A DNA stretch of 64,000 bases from assembly GCA_021464245.1 (NCBI GenBank), contig JADCRB010000074.1:1756208-1820207 (forward strand). The letters run 5' to 3'. Within the stretch, counting starts at the first letter, position 1. Every line of letters starts with the position of its first letter. Below, piece after piece: positions 37,363 through 48,470 of this stretch. A program made the position numbers and the translations under genes. The notes below the pieces were generated by a model. The model had not been told where the DNA came from, made no database searches, and saw nothing but the letters and a program-made list of their open reading frames with translations. The stretch comes from Carallia brachiata. Taxonomy: Eukaryota > Streptophyta > Magnoliopsida > Malpighiales > Rhizophoraceae.

Positions 37363-39149
37363 GTGTCAGATTCTGCTACGAATTTGAATGAGTAGAGAGT
37401 TCTTGAAGAAGATTAAAACAACTATTGGTCTGCTTAAAATACGAGGTCGTTTACTTTTTTTTTTTTTTTTCAAAAAAAAAAGGATTAGTTTAGTATCTGT
37501 TGCATTCGTTATGAAGGAAATGGGCTGCTAAAAATAGACCAAAATTACAGGTTGACTTCTGTATCGTAGCATTAGCCATGGCTATATATAAATGATTTTT
37601 TTTTTTTGAACCAATATAGATCAATGATTTGTTTGGGTGTGTTTTGCTTTTTCTATCTATGATTTGACCCCTTGTGTGGGCCGATTGTAACATAGATTGC
37701 GCTCATTATAGTGAAGATGAAACAGGGTACCGTACCAATATTCATATTTGTTCTGTTCCCATCTTCTTTTCAATTTCTTTTTGCAGGTTTTACGCACGTG
37801 CTTACCTATCAGTGTAGTCAACCTTAGAATTTGTATTTCGAACACTCAGGTAACAATGTTCTTCCTCTTTAATCACATAATAAAATGTATAATTCATCCC
37901 ATAGAAAGGTTGTAAGAAAATCGTAAGATATTATATCGAAGAAAATGATAACAGTGGAAATAGGAGATATCTTTGGCTTTTTATAACTTCAATTTGGCAG
38001 AATTCCTGTTGTAATTTACAATATATGTCACGACTAAACTAAAAGACTATGCAACGAACAATAATAAAATTTGGGGACCAAGATGAAAGAATGCTTAAGA
38101 TAAAAAAAAGAACATTAAAATAAAATGAGAAGTTTTGGTTGGAAAACAACCAAATTTGGGAGGCTATCATGCAGCCCCCAAGTTTGAGGCTCCGGCAGAT
38201 TAATTGATGTCACCCAAGTCCATTCCCATCCGCCTTAGCCCTTTTAGACGTGGCTAGAGCCCTATTTACCATTAAAATGGTGGAGGTTCGTGAAGGTAAT
38301 TAGTGATGAAGACAGAGATACAGTCGAATATTAAGTTACAGCTTGAATTGTAATCCGATTGTTGATTTCTTTTCCGCAAACCTAAAATTATTTCTTATTT
38401 TTGATTGAATCGTATGAGCATTGATTCAATTCTACAATTAGACACTGAATACAGTTGAATTAGAAGCTATTATGCCTACGATCTTAATTTGTACAATCTT
38501 GTCAATTATTATATTCGCCACTCTTTTTTTTTTTCTTTTTATCTATTTGAAATAATTCTCATCTTCTATAAATCCATATCTTCTTTTATCAAGATTAGAA
38601 TTTAAGACTTGTTTAAACTCTAACTATGTTTCCTGAAGGACATTCGCCACTCAATTATTCACACAAAAGGTCGACGCTAGGCCCGAGACCGGGAGTGGCT
38701 CTAGGGCCGTAATGTTGCTACAGAAGCACAAGACTTGTTCAACGAAAGGATGAAGGCTTTGTTTGAGAATGGGCTTAGATGGCCCATACCATGTTTAAAC
38801 TCTTTTATCAAATTAGAATCCAAGACTTGTTTAATTTCTAACTTGTTTCCTGAAGGACATTTGCCACTCAATTATTTGCACAAAGGTCGACGCTAGGCCC
38901 GAGATTAGGAGTGGATCTAGGGCCGTAATGTTGCTACAGAAGCACAAGACTTATTCAACGAAAGGATGAAGGCTTTGTTTGAGAATGGGCTTAGATGGCC
39001 CATACCATGATAAATCTATCTGGTTGGTTTTGCACAAAACATAGGTGTTTGTACACCAGGAGGGGGAGGTGCAGCAGCTTCGGCGGCAGGATGCTAGAAG
39101 TTCAGGTACCCAGGATGTTTAATGTGCAGTTTGTTTTTCTTATAGGCTT
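37363..39149. other. Dioxygenase 3' UTR and intergenic region
   Basis: A short 3' UTR is followed by AT-rich DNA with poly-T tracts and no supported gene. It contains the tandem duplication at 38582-39010. Confidence 0.45.
38582..39010 (+). repeat. About 220-bp tandem duplication
   Basis: Copy 1 (38582-38809) and copy 2 (38810-39010) share long identical stretches such as TCCTGAAGGACATT, GGTCGACGCTAGGCCCGAGA, GGGCCGTAATGTTGCTACAG and GGGCTTAGATGGCCCATACC. The period is 228 bp at the left and 216 bp at the right because copy 2 has small deletions. Both copies keep an open stretch reading A-T-E-A-Q-D-L-F-N-E-R-M-K-A-L-F before diverging or stopping. The origin is not recognised. Confidence 0.85.
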
Positions 39150-40025
39150 AAGGGCTATTTGGTTTTATTGTTAATAATTGTTGTTATTGTTGTTGATTAC
39201 TGATTACTCCTACTGATTACTGATTACTGTTGCTAATAAACAAAATAAAATTATAATATTTAGTTAAATTAGTACTAATTGTCATTAATTAAATAATAAA
39301 ATACATTTTAAATATTCTATTTTTTGTTTCATTATAATAGTTTATCATTTTACCTGTAGTTAGACTAATTTTATAAAAATATAACTTATGTATTTATAAA
39401 TTAAATTTTATTCAATGTACAAGTTGAAGATTGAACTTTAATGAATAATAAATTTTATCATTTTTACAAATGTTATTTTTACTTTACAAATTATTACTAT
39501 GTATTCAATAATATTATTACTTTTACTGCCTAAATTATTGTTTATACAGCAAAAAAAAAAAAACAAAAGAAGAAGAAGAAGACTAAAAATAACATTACTC
39601 TTACAATATAATTAATATTTACAAATTAAATAGTATTATTTTATTATTTATTTCACTATTTACAAAATAAAAAATTCAAAAAATTCAATAAATGCCGCTC
39701 TTTATTTTTGGTGTTTACGGGAAAAATTGAACGAGTGCTGCAAATACCCCTTTTCTTTACTGTTGATTTGGTGTTCACGAAAAAAATTTAATAAGGGTGG
39801 CAGGCGCGTTTTGTAAAAAGAGAAAAGATAATTTTGTAATTATAATATGTATCAGCTGCTAATAAAAATAAAAAATAACATACACTTACTTTTTTATTAA
39901 CTATTTTGAAAGCATTCATCAGCAATCAGCAGCGTTAAAAAAATTTGACCAAACATTTTGTTTCCTAATTTTTAGAACAGTAGTAACAGTAACAGCAGCC
40001 TCTAAACGCAAAACCAAACACCCTC
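39150..40025. mobile_element. hAT-like MITE, about 876 bp
   Basis: The left end AAGGGCTATTTGGTTTTA and the right end, reverse-complemented, GAGGGTGTTTGGTTTTG form short inverted repeats. Subterminal TGATTACTGATTACT words on the left mirror GCAATCAGCAGC words on the right. The flanks carry ATAGGCTT (39142-39149) and TCAGGCTT (40026-40033), an 8-base duplication with two mismatches, as expected for hAT. No transposase. Confidence 0.7.
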
Positions 40026-43000
40026 TCAGGCTTCTAGAATTACCCAAAAAAAATGACATAATTGCGGAAAAATCACATTGGTGAATATTACTCCTGCAGC
40101 CATATGCTACATAGATATCATATAAGGTTCCTAACGGTGACGGATTTAGAATAATATGTATCGGGTGGGTGGAAAATCGCATTGCATACTTGGGTCTTGA
40201 ACTCAAGACTTGAGGGGGGGCAAAACACCCTTTTTTACTCAGCTAAATATATTACATATTTCGCTCTCGAACCTTGGACTTGAAGGAGGTGAAAACATCC
40301 TTTTCCAGCAATTAGGCTATATTTGGTAACCAGTAATCAGGACTGTCTTTTATTGTTTGGTTTAGTTGTGTACAACTCGTAGAATGCAAGAGAATCATTA
40401 ATTGTGTAAATCTCCATTCGACACCTCAACTAATACAATCCTTGTTACCAGAAATTTCCCGTAGGGAACCACCAAGCTCACTTCGCAGCATGGATTGATT
40501 ATCCTTCTCGGAGGTCGGAGCCAACACTAGACATTCGGCATCACCCATGTTCTGTATCTTTTCTGGTTGGTGGAGAACAATTACCATCGGGCCGGTTAAT
40601 GTCATAAAATGAATTGAGATTCTTTTTGTCCCCATCAGAGAGAGGCCTCGTTAGAATTGAGCTATTGAATTGACATTAGAAAATGGAAAAAATTACGAAA
40701 TTACGTAATTGTAAGTACAAAATTAACATGTAAAAATATAGAATGTTAAATTATAAAAAATTTATTAAATTTAAAAAAAATTAAAATATTATTTAATTAA
40801 TTATATATCTTTTATACATAAAATTTCATACTTACCTAATAGTACCTTAGAAAAATAAGAGGGGCTATTTTGATTCTGTACTACCTAAATAAGTTGGATA
40901 ATTTTCAGAAGGAGTAGAGCGTTTTGTTTTGGCCTCTATGGCTGGCTGCTAGACAGCGACCGCGACTGGCCTGACAGCGAGGACTTCAGCATCGAAGGTA
41001 ACGCTGTGGGCCATTTGGGGAAATCGGAGGGCCACAAACGCGCTGGTGAACTGATGATAGAAATGAAATTTTTAGGAAGGAAAGACTATTTTATTTAACC
41101 TTCAGAGTCACCGTGACACAAATATGAAGTAATTAATTAATCTATTTTTTTAAATTTTTTATTTTATTTAAAAATTTAATTATAAGATTAAAAAAATTAT
41201 ACTACATATAAAACATTTTATATTAATATTGATAATATTTTATTTAATATGAAAGAAAATTAATATTTACTATTCTATTATATAATATATAAAACATTAT
41301 TTATATACTACAAAATTATCTTGAGTTCAAATAAAATTTAATTTTCTTCTAGACTTTCCGTGGGGGATATAAGGACACGTCCTTTCACGTATGTCTACAA
41401 AACTTGCCAATTTTCGAATCCGTTTAATTAATTGGATAAAATCTTAAATTGATACTTAACATTCAGATAAATATTAAAATATAAATATAATATTTTTTTT
41501 TATAAAATTAGCCTATCATGTTTTTACTGTAAAATAATTTAATATTTTTTAATTATCTTATTATTAAATTTACTAAGTTATACACTATTTACTCATCATG
41601 TCATCAAACTACCTTTTAGTAGGATGTTTTCTCATTAAAAATATGATGTTGTGATATTTTATTATTATTTTTTTTTATTTTATTAAATTTCAAAATTTAG
41701 GAACAAATAAAAAAAAAGAAAAAATGTCACGCTATCATATTTTTAATGATATAATATCTTTGTACGATGACATAATTAGTAGATAGTGTATATTTAAATA
41801 AATTTAACAGTTAGGTGACAAAAAAATACTAAATTATTTCACAATAAAAACATAATAACTAATTTTATATAAAAAAATATTATATATATAATTTGACATT
41901 AATCTAAACATTAGACACTAATTTAAAATTTTAACCTAATTAATTTGATTGCGACGTAGCCGTCACCGCTTCTTTTTTCGGCTTGAGCACTGGCCAGATA
42001 TATTATCAATAGCAATCTTAACAATATATGAGCAGTTCTGCAAGTCACCACACGAACTGTTAATCTAATTGGTGATTTAATTTTTTTTTTATTAATTTGA
42101 GTTAGTTTTTGTATTATCACTTGACTCTAAATAAAAGAAGATTTATATCAAGTGTATGGTATTTAGTTTTACACTCATTGATTTTAAAATTGAGTATAAA
42201 AAAGATTTACTCAGAATTAACAGTGTTAAGTAATGAATTTGCTCTATAGAATGATCAAATGAATACATTAATGATAAAAAAACTGAGTTCACTTTACTGT
42301 GTAATATGACCAATATATCGGGGGATACATTTTTTTTATAGATTTGGAAAAAAAAAAAAAGAAGTAAAAGCTATAAGCCTGTAATTTTTTTTTTCCTTGA
42401 AACTTCTTGATAATAATCTAATGGATCGGTGACTGAGTGGAAATTTTAACGAATTGTTCCCTAGGAAGCTTTTGGACTTTTAATCGTAAGATTCAAGTTA
42501 TAACTGTAATTAAAAAGTCCATTATAAGCTTTTGTTTTAACTTTTAGGTGTTGCAAGTTATTTTTTAATACTGTTGTTATTTCAAATATTTATCAATATT
42601 AATTACCACTTTAAAAAAAAATATTTCAAACATCATATCTCTCTTTTTTCACTATCATATGAAAATCAAATATGGATTAACATTACCATTTATTAATTCT
42701 TTTCTTTTTTGTAAGAGCTTAAAAATAAATAAATTTTTTTTTCATATTATTTATACAGTATTTATTCTAAAAAATTAAACTGACAAAAAAAAAATTGAAA
42801 ATAACCCCATTAAAATGATAAATCTTATACAAACTACATGTCTATATGTCATTTCACAATTCAACAATGACAACGAATTTACAATCAATCAGGTACTTTA
42901 TTAGTATTTCATTGATCAATAATAACAATTAATAATCAATAATTATTAACAATAATTAACAATTTCAAATAAGTTAATCAGATAGGTTCTAAACACTAGT

Positions 43001-43889
43001 ATGTATACGAGGAATTTTAGATGACTTGTTCTTAAATAAATTTAAAAATATCAAATTAGTACTATTTAAAGAGAAAACAAAATCTAAACCAACGTTAATT
43101 AGCTGAATTATACAAAAAGTGGACTACAATTGCTAGGAGCCACAAGTTCGTGTCCTTAAAATAGAAAAAAAAAAAACTATGATAATCTTCGTACGTTCTA
43201 ATATGAGAAAGAAATATAAAACTTACTAGAATACGATGAACTATTCATATCATGTAGATTATAATCTAATATTTCTTTTGATATGAAAAAAAAAAAGTTA
43301 AATACTTAAAATTTCGAGTATAAAGTTTAGTCTGAAACAATATCCCGATACAAATGCAAATTTTGGTGGGTAGAACCGGTAGAAATGCGAAATGTCGAAG
43401 CTAGGATTGTACACATGATTTTTTTTTCAGTGCCAGATAGATAGATGGAAAAAAAATCAGACTGAGACGATGTAAAATACAATTAATTAATTAAAATATA
43501 CAATTAAATAATTATAAAATACAACAAAACATTAATATCTTGTTCGTATAATTTTATTAAAATTTTATTATTAATAATTATTATTTAATTGCACCATTCA
43601 ATTAATGGATTACTCTTTAAATTTTTTGGATTTATTTTCTCCGTTGATTTTCTCAGCCTATGTTTTTCCCTTTTTTTTTTTTGTTTTTGTTTGAAGTACA
43701 CTGATACTGATGGGAGGCACGCATGATCACATGAATTGTTTTGGTTTGTTAGACTTTTCCGTTTGTAACTAATGTTCATACCAAACAGGCCGCCATCCCG
43801 TACCTACAGTCCCAAAACCCCCCGACACTGCCATACACACCCACAATCCAAACACAAACAGAGAACGCAACTGAGAGAAAGAGAGAGCC
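40026..43889. other. Intergenic region and promoter of the methyltransferase gene
   Basis: AT-rich, with no domain-bearing frame on either strand. A 40900-41040 stretch is GC-richer but shows no recognisable coding signature. The final roughly 150 bases, containing CCACAATCCAAACACAAACA and a GAGA stretch before the ATG, are probably 5' UTR. Confidence 0.4.
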
Positions 43890-46719
43890 ATGGAAAATGA
43901 GAGCACAGAGAGCAGGAACAGAGCAAGGCTGGGAATTATAGAGCTAACGAACCTGATCAGCGTCCCCATGTCCCTGCAGGCTATCGTGCGCCTCAACGTC
44001 GCCGACGCCATCTGGCAAGGCGGTGCCAACTCCCCTCTCTCCGCCTCCGAGATCCTCTCTCGCGTCCTCCCTTCCGGCGGTGATCCTGAAAATCTCCAAC
44101 GCATTCTCCGCATGCTCGCTAGCTACGGCGTTTTCCACGAAGACCTTGGCTCCGACGGCTCCGAGAGGAAGTACAGTCTCACGGACATCGGTAAAACTCT
44201 CGTAGCCGACTGCGATGGCCTTTCCTACGCGTCTTACGTGCTCCAACACCATCAGGTATATACAGCGTAAGATCTTACAAAATTTGAATTTTTTAATTTC
44301 ACTTTTTCCCCTTTTTTTTCCTTGGTTTTAATTAATTTACCTTTTTTTTCTGTTGGAAATTTCAATAAAATAAATCTGGATATTATGTTGAGCGGTTATT
44401 TATCTGAAAAGGAAAAAGAAAAAAAGCCGGATTGGTTTGAATTGATCAATAAAAACATATATTTTGTTTCAAAAAATTGAAATTAAATTTCTCAAGACAA
44501 AATCAAAAAGTATAATATAAGGTGGGGCCCGATTTAATAGGAGGCGTTGATGAAACCGTGGGGACTGTTGCACGAGGCAGTGCTGGACCCCACGACAGAC
44601 CCATTCGTGAAGGCCAACGGTGAGGCGGCGTACATATACTACGGAAAACAGCCGGAAATGAACGGCCTGATGCAGAAGGCAATGGCGGGCGTATCCGTGC
44701 CGTTCATGAAGGCATTGTTGGAGGGCTATGATGGGTTTGGAGGAGTGGAGAAATTAGTTGACGTGGGTGGGAGTGCAGGGGATTGCCTGCGGATGATCAT
44801 GAAAAAATATCCGGGGATTCGTCGAGGAATCAACTTCGACCTGCCTGATGTGGTTGCTAATGCTCCACATATTCCTGGTACGATTTTGGAGCTTTGTGAT
44901 TTTCTTTGATTTGTTAACCTTTTTTTAATTTTTGTTTGTTTTGTACTTTCTTTCTTTTTTTTTTTTTTTTTTTTTCTATCGATTTTGTACTTTCTTTCGG
45001 TTACATGGGGAACTGTCAATTTAAGTAGGGTGCATACAAACAATTTTTTATAGGCTTATGGCTTAGGAAAACCCATGGAGTGGCCATGTCTTATTAAAAA
45101 AAAAAAAACAATCAATAATCTTGTCCGATTATAAGTTTTTTTTTAAAGAAAAATACAGTTAAACACAAAAAAATACAGACAATACAATATAAATATATAA
45201 ATAATCGATCGATTATTTTGTATAATTAATTAATTAATATTTATAAAAAAATAAATATATTTTTATTAATTTTTGTTATAAATATTAATAATTTAATCGT
45301 ATAAATTAATTAATTAATTAATTATTATATATTTGTTTAATATCTAATTTTTCTACGTAATGGATTTTTTTTTTTTTTTTATCATTAGAATTGGACGTAT
45401 GGTAATAGGAAAAGAGAGAAGATACATCACAATATTTTTCTTTTCCCATCTTTCTCCACCTTTCCACAACTCTCCAAATACACCAGTAGAGACGGATCAG
45501 AGTTCAAATTTAATTGGAGGACACTTCCTCCTATTGCTGGCCCGCTTGTCCTATTCTACATTGATTGAGTGGAAAATTCAAAGATGGGGCTATGTATAAG
45601 AAAATAATGTTCTAACTGGATTTAAGTTTGGGTATTGTTATATGTTCAGACTAAATTATCAAAAAAAAATTTTAGATTATAATTACATAAATTTATTATA
45701 CAATCGTATTGATTATAAATATAATTAAAAAAAATTACTACTATTTTTGTTATATAATAATTTATAAAATTACAAAACTCTTCAAATAATTACAGTTTAG
45801 AAAATTTTCCGATAATTTGGCTTTGGACAACAATTTTTTGCCTTTAAGTTTTAAGTTGTAATTATTGTGAACGAATGTACGTGGTACGTGAATGTTGAGA
45901 ATCAAAACTTGTAATACGCTAACCACAGTCCCAGTGTTTACTGGTGACATCCATCATTGTGGGCTAGTCTTTCTGGACAAAACGTGATTTGAAGACTGTT
46001 CTGAAACACCTTGCTGCAAGCCTGTTAGATTGAGCTACACTTTCGTTGACGGGTGGTTATGAGATTTTGGATCAAATTGCCCAGCCTTGCCAGATTCTTA
46101 ATGGGATTCTTTGAAACTTTCCTGCTTATGCAGGTGTTTCTCACGTGGGAGGTGACATGATGAAGTCAATTCCCGAGGGGGATGCTGTATTCATGAAGGT
46201 TTACTACTTAGCATAATTTCTTCCGCTCAATTATGTTAGTTCTTTTCTTTTATTAAGAAGTCCATCGCAAATTAAAGAATAAGCGTAGCAGTTTTCATTT
46301 TTATTAATCTCATAATTCTTTTTTTTTTGTTTTAGAGTAAGTGTAGCACTGTCATTTTTTTCCGTTCTAGCCTACACTAGGGATTTTGTTTCTAATGAAT
46401 GTAATTATCCGCTGGGCAGTGGATCTTGTGCACGTTTAGGGACGATGAATGCAAGAAGATCATGGAGAACTGTTACAAAGTGCTACCTGCGGGAGGGAAA
46501 ATGATTGCCTGTGAGCCGGTGTTGCCGGAGCATTCGGATGACAGTCACAGGACGCGAACACTCCTCGAAAATGACATATTTATCATGGCAATCTATGGGG
46601 TGAAGGGTAAGAACAGGACTGAACAAGAATACAAGCGGCTTGGTCTCGCGGTTGGATTCTCTCAATTCCGTGCACTCTATATAGACTATTTCTACACTGT
46701 TTTAGAGTTCCAAAAATAA
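43890..46719 (+). CDS. NANMT: Nicotinate N-methyltransferase 1 (COMT-type methyltransferase)
   Basis: Exons 43890-44255, 44541-44877, 46134-46198 and 46420-46719 with GT/AG junctions and consistent phases give 355 residues. The N-terminal dimerisation domain has [13 protein letters not shown] and [12 protein letters not shown]. The S-adenosylmethionine motif is [10 protein letters not shown] (about 194-203), followed by [16 protein letters not shown] and a C-terminus ending [11 protein letters not shown]. The fold is that of plant O-methyltransferases, but the sequence agrees closely with Arabidopsis At3g53140, shown to methylate nicotinate to trigonelline (N-methylnicotinate) in NAD turnover. 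Intron 3 is long (1256 nt) and AT-rich. The usual O-methyltransferase catalytic His region is replaced here by [10 protein letters not shown], consistent with N-methylation. The stop codon lies in a 19-bp tandem duplication. Confidence 0.93.
44878..46133 (+). other. Long intron 3 of the methyltransferase gene
   Basis: 1256 nt, AT-rich, with an 18-bp palindromic TTAAT tract near 45303-45324 and a poly-T run near 44957. An open frame at 45360-45599 shows no domain. It may contain small transposon remnants, but no ends could be fixed. Confidence 0.5.
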
Positions 46720-46742
46720 CAGCGAGTTCCAAAAATAACAGC
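46705..46742 (+). repeat. 19-bp tandem duplication across the NANMT stop codon
   Basis: GAGTTCCAAAAATAACAGC occurs twice, 46705-46723 and 46724-46742, without any mismatch. The first copy encodes the last residues and the TAA stop; the second is in the 3' UTR. The protein end is unchanged. Confidence 0.95.
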
Positions 46743-46773
46743 AATTGCGGGACTTATGTCTAGTGCATGGCTT

Positions 46774-47021
46774 GAACGTAACAGTTCTAGAGAGAATAAA
46801 AAGGTGAAATATTTGATTGTTATTCATCCTAAGGTGTTTGCACCGTGGAAATAGAGTAATTTTCATGAATTATTATTGTAATTTTACTTTGACTATGATT
46901 GTGATTTTAAAGATGTTAGTTATTCAACTTTGTGATCCTGGAACGAAATGAAATTTCGATTGAGATATTTATATTTCACATTAATTTTTATATAGAAATT
47001 TCATACCTTTAATTTCCAACA
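46774..47021 (+). repeat. 5' LTR remnant (truncated)
   Basis: 248 bases aligning with the last 253 bases of the right LTR, through shared words such as TTTGATTGTT, CATCCTAAGGT, TGTGG.AATAGAGT and AATTTCCAACA. The first roughly 195 bases of the LTR, including its TG end, are missing. No target-site duplication can therefore be tested. Confidence 0.8.
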
Positions 47022-47279
47022 TTGGTATCAGATCGTGTATGAGTTGTTCCTAATCTGATTGCATGTTTTTTTAACTGTTGTTTTTTTTTGTAAAACGAGA
47101 CCTTAAGTGCCTGAATGACAACTCCGTGTATAAGGGGAATCAAAGTCTGAAATTTTGCACGAACAAAGCCCATGTTCAGAATAATAAGCCTGCAAAGTGT
47201 GGAAGCCCGATTCTTTCTAAGTTGAGAGAATTTGAGTTTTAAATTTTCTGGGCTAGAAACTTTGAACCCCAATTGCGTT

Positions 47280-48116
47280 TGGCACGTTGAGTTTTCTGTA
47301 AAAGAAGATGCACAGGCTTGTAGTGGCTGTTATGAGGTTTCCAACACCATATTATAAACCCCATTTTGATCAGAAAAATCGAATTTCTGAAATTGGTTGT
47401 TGAAAACTTGAAATTCTGCATCGGCCGCATAGGGGAAGGGGGCGCGTGACAAACACGTCTGGTTGTTGCGTGAGAACAAGATCCGTTATTCTTGAACGTA
47501 ATTCTTATCCACGTGGTGCTGCAGTTACATATTTTAAAATATTTTAACATGACAGGAAGAAAAATTAACCGCCGCAGCAGAGACTTGTGTATGGCTTTGG
47601 GTAAATGAAGACAGATGTTGGTGACGTATACTTATGCATATGGTCACGCGTAGGGACGGTGTGTTTATTATTTAAAGAAATATTAAAGAAATATTAATAA
47701 TAATTATTTTTATTTTTTTTATAATTATTATTTATGTGATAAGTATTAATTGATTATTAAAAAATTAAATATCAAAAATATTATAAAAATATCATTAAAA
47801 AATATTAATATATTAATTTATAATTAATATCTATAAAATAAAAAATAAAAAATAATTGTCCGTAACCAATCTCTTTTGTTATTTAAACTGCTCAGCGGTT
47901 GCTTATGGTTGTCAGTGGCATTGCAACACCTGTCGGATAACTATGGGAGTAAAGGAGCAGTTGCTTAATATTCAAACCCATGAGAATTAGCCACGTAAAG
48001 AGAAAAGGGTTCTCTATTGCCGAGTTTCAAAATGGACGAACGGCTGTTCCCATTGAACGTGCGCATCGGGCTGCACGGAAGTGAGGAACACGTGTGATCT
48101 AAAAAAAAATAAAAAG
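47280..48116 (+). other. Leader region of the Copia element
   Basis: Follows the primer-binding site. It is GC-richer to about 47650, then very AT-rich (47690-47860). Composition and position suit the untranslated leader and gag start of a Copia element, but no gag zinc knuckle was found. Confidence 0.3.
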
Positions 48117-48470
48117 TTAATATATAAATTTAATATTAATTTTAATTAAAATAAAAAATTTAAAATTAATTTTAAAAAATAATAAATTTAATATTAATTT
48201 TGTATATGATAAAAAATTTAACATATTATAAAATTTTTTGAGCAGAATTTATTTATCTTGATGATATAATATTAATTTATATGATTATTATATTATCGAA
48301 ATAAATATATTTTTATAAATCTGTCATTAAAATTAATAAATTTTATTCATATAAAATTATTATGTGTTAAATTTGTTATCATACCTAAGATTAGTGTTAA
48401 GTTTGTTATTTTTAAAATTGATATTAAATTTATTATTTTAAATAAAATTAATATTAAATTTGTATATTAA
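48117..48470. mobile_element. MITE family A, copy 3, nested in the retrotransposon
   Basis: About 354 bp with the same inverted-end organisation and core words (TTATATGATTATTATATTATCGAAATAAA-like, read in short pieces) as copies at 32499 and 34470. It is more diverged. Its location inside the retrotransposon shows the MITE was mobile after that insertion. Confidence 0.6.

Noticed and set aside
43769..44252. Two minus-strand frames of 102-114 residues
   Set aside because: Shadows of GC-rich methyltransferase exon 1 on the opposite strand.
44726..45043. 105-residue Lys-rich minus-strand frame
   Set aside because: Antisense to methyltransferase exon 2 and driven by the poly-T tract in intron 3.
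43890..46719. Caffeic acid or flavonoid O-methyltransferase
   Set aside because: Shares the fold, but the sequence agrees much better with nicotinate N-methyltransferase At3g53140 along the whole length and lacks the usual O-methyltransferase catalytic His context.
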